Shown here: in pieces, positions 62,910 through 64,000 of the stretch
Layout of the letters: every line of letters begins with the position of its first letter
Numbering within the stretch: the first letter of the stretch is position 1
NCBI GenBank assembly: GCA_938002255.1
Contig: CALLAL010000025.1
Location: 48,178 to 112,177 of the forward strand
Direction: 5' to 3'
DNA from: an uncultured bacterium
Lineage (GTDB): Bacteria > Desulfobacterota > BSN033 > UBA1163
DNA: 64,000 bases
Notes under the pieces: model-generated
Seen by the model: the letters and a program-made list of their open reading frames with translations, nothing else
Told to the model about the DNA's origin: nothing
Database searches by the model: none
Program-made: the position numbers and the translations under genes

Positions 62910-63011
62910 CAAAACTGAGTCTCTCTAAAACCAACTCTAAACCATATTGGGAGGGATATGGTCACTGAAAGAGAACTACCCCCATTTCTCAAAAGGGAAT
63001 GGGGTTTTTTT
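62910..63011 (+). ncRNA. Candidate ~100-nt small RNA or attenuated leader in front of cas6
   Basis: The segment runs from the predicted promoter's start site to an intrinsic terminator. It contains a hairpin ACCATAT-TGGGAGGG-ATATGGT at 62941-62962, whose GGGAGGG loop is single-stranded. A short linker and the terminator hairpin follow. No known riboswitch or RNA family was recognised. It may be a stand-alone small RNA or a leader that controls read-through into cas6. Confidence 0.4.
62979..63011 (+). terminator. Intrinsic terminator upstream of cas6
   Basis: CCCCATTTCTC and GGGAATGGGG pair around an AAAA loop (one bulged T), giving a stem of about 10 bp followed by seven T residues (63005-63011). 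It lies 27 bases before the cas6 ATG. It can end either the uvrD/ACT transcript or the short RNA starting near 62910. Confidence 0.8.
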
Positions 63012-63037
63012 GTTTGAGGAGAATCAAAAGACAACGG

Positions 63038-64000
63038 ATGATGGAAAATTCACTAAACCATTTCAGATTCGCGAGGTTCCATTTCTTCCTCAGGGCGCTG
63101 GAACATATCAACCTTCCTGCCTATAAAGGTTCAACGTTAAGGGGTGGCTTTGGCCATGCCTTCAAGAAGGTTGTTTGCGTCAACAGAGAAAGACTCTGTG
63201 AGACTTGTCTGTTAAAAGAAAAATGTGTTTATTCCTACGTCTTTGAGACTCCGCCTCCTTCCGATGCCTCAAAAATGAGGAAATACCCTTATGCACCCCA
63301 TCCCTTCGTCATCACTCCACCCCTGGAAGAGAAAAGGCAATATCGCCAGGGAGAAACGCTTTGTTTTGAATTAACCTTAATTGGAAAATCGATTGATTTC
63401 CTTCCTTATTTCATCTACACCTTCGATGAATTGGGACAGATCGGTATCGGGAAAGGGAAAGGTAAATATAAATTGGAAGAGTTGAGGACTTCCATAAACA
63501 AGAATGATGGAGAGACCCTTTACTCTTCGGCTGATAAAATTCTCAGGCAAAACGTTCAATCTATGGGTTTAAATGAAATTTTATCCCACTTTTCCAGGTT
63601 CTCCTCGTCCAATGTCCTGACCCTTCACTTCCTAACACCAACCCGACTAAAATTTGATGGCAAACTCTCCGAAACTCTGGAGTTTCACGTTCTAATTCGC
63701 AACATGCTCAGGCGTCTCTCCCTTCTTTCTTATTTCCATTGTGGGGAGGAGCTTGACCTTGATTTTAAGGGTTTGATCGAAAAGTCTTTAGGTATCAGAG
63801 TTAAAACGTCAAACCTCCGTTGGGTAGATTGGGAACGTTATTCCAATCGCCAGGAAACAAGAATGATGATGGGTGGATTCACAGGGGCCATCACCTTTGA
63901 GGGAGAGATCGAGCCCTTTCTTCCGTATCTGCTTCTTGGCGAATACCTCCATGTGGGCAAAGGGACCAGTTTTGGTCTGGGAAAATATGAAATTATGAGG
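63038..64000 (+). CDS. cas6: Cas6-type CRISPR RNA endoribonuclease (3' end at or beyond window edge)
   Basis: 321 codons are open from ATG 63038 (or 63041) to the window end. The protein starts FRFARFHFFLRALEHINLPA, then KGSTLRGGFGHAFKKVVC and a Cys cluster (CETCLLKEKC, near 45-65). Near the visible end comes the RAMP glycine-rich loop HVGKGTSFGLGKYEI. This order fits the PF10040-type Cas6 family that cuts pre-crRNA in type I and III systems. The remaining cas genes and repeats should lie just right of the window. No CRISPR repeat is visible before it. Confidence 0.85.
   Translation, partial: MMENSLNHFRFARFHFFLRALEHINLPAYKGSTLRGGFGHAFKKVVCVNRERLCETCLLKEKCVYSYVFETPPPSDASKMRKYPYAPHPFVITPPLEEKRQYRQGETLCFELTLIGKSIDFLPYFIYTFDELGQIGIGKGKGKYKLEELRTSINKNDGETLYSSADKILRQNVQSMGLNEILSHFSRFSSSNVLTLHFLTPTRLKFDGKLSETLEFHVLIRNMLRRLSLLSYFHCGEELDLDFKGLIEKSLGIRVKTSNLRWVDWERYSNRQETRMMMGGFTGAITFEGEIEPFLPYLLLGEYLHVGKGTSFGLGKYEIMR

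Noticed and set aside
1..64000. tRNA or rRNA genes
   Set aside because: Reading through the intergenic regions gave no cloverleaf-like stretch or conserved T-loop in context; none can be supported without a dedicated search.

Overview
This 64-kb window looks like a piece of an anaerobic Gram-negative bacterium of the former Deltaproteobacteria (Desulfobacterota). The reasons are the conserved order lysS-lolC/E-lolD-bamA-skp-lpxD, an LL-diaminopimelate aminotransferase, an EtfA with a built-in 2x[4Fe-4S] domain next to beta-oxidation genes, NuoEFG-type soluble redox subunits, DUF3426/DUF4911-type proteins and selenocysteine use. This placement is an inference from gene content; no rRNA or tRNA gene was recognised.

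Layout. 1-10 kb, minus strand: envelope-biogenesis operon (lpxD cut by the window edge, skp, bamA, lolD, a TPR/cNMP-binding protein, lolC/E, lysS), then rimO. 10-16.6 kb, plus: a fused LutB-LutA-like Fe-S protein, an unknown lipoprotein, a LolA-like protein, a geranylgeranyl-reductase-family flavoprotein and an endonuclease III. 16.7-24 kb, plus: mfd, three overlapping parvulin genes (two lipoproteins and SurA) and pdxA. 24.4-28.8 kb, plus: thiolase, crotonase, etfB and etfA. 29-30 kb: a DUF3426 zinc-ribbon membrane protein. 30.3-35.9 kb, minus: a five-gene redox operon (Cys-rich small protein, NuoE, NuoF, NuoG-like, GltB-like FMN protein) behind a well-matching sigma-54 promoter, directly downstream of a sigma-54-type two-component pair (36-39.2 kb). 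39.3-41 kb: a broken AI-2E-type permease, a YhhQ-type transporter and a universal stress protein. 41.4-43.3 kb: selD with an in-frame UGA and a SECIS-like hairpin, a duplicated-domain unknown protein and a MoaD/ThiS-like protein ending GGSS. 43-48 kb: a TPR lipoprotein, an orphan NtrC-type regulator and an HD-GYP regulator. 48-56 kb: a DRG-like GTPase, a DUF3108 protein, a DUF4911 protein, TldD, a CNNM/CorC protein, DapL and a BamD-LptA fusion. 56-62.7 kb: glmU, glmS, a UvrD/PcrA helicase and a GcvR-like ACT protein. 63 kb to the end: the start of a Cas6 gene, pointing to a CRISPR-Cas locus just outside the window.

The intergenic DNA carries two dispersed repeat families. Family A is about 226 bp with 12-13-bp GTAACCCC-type terminal inverted repeats and 8-bp target duplications (a MITE, probably IS66-related): two full copies, one internally deleted copy and one remnant. 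Family B is a 212-213-bp foldback element present twice, each time directly after a stop codon.

The best candidates for an undescribed system are the sigma-54-controlled Cys-rich/NuoEFG/GltB operon with its cysteine-bearing soluble kinase, the BamD-LptA fusion, and a predicted ~100-nt terminated leader or small RNA in front of cas6.
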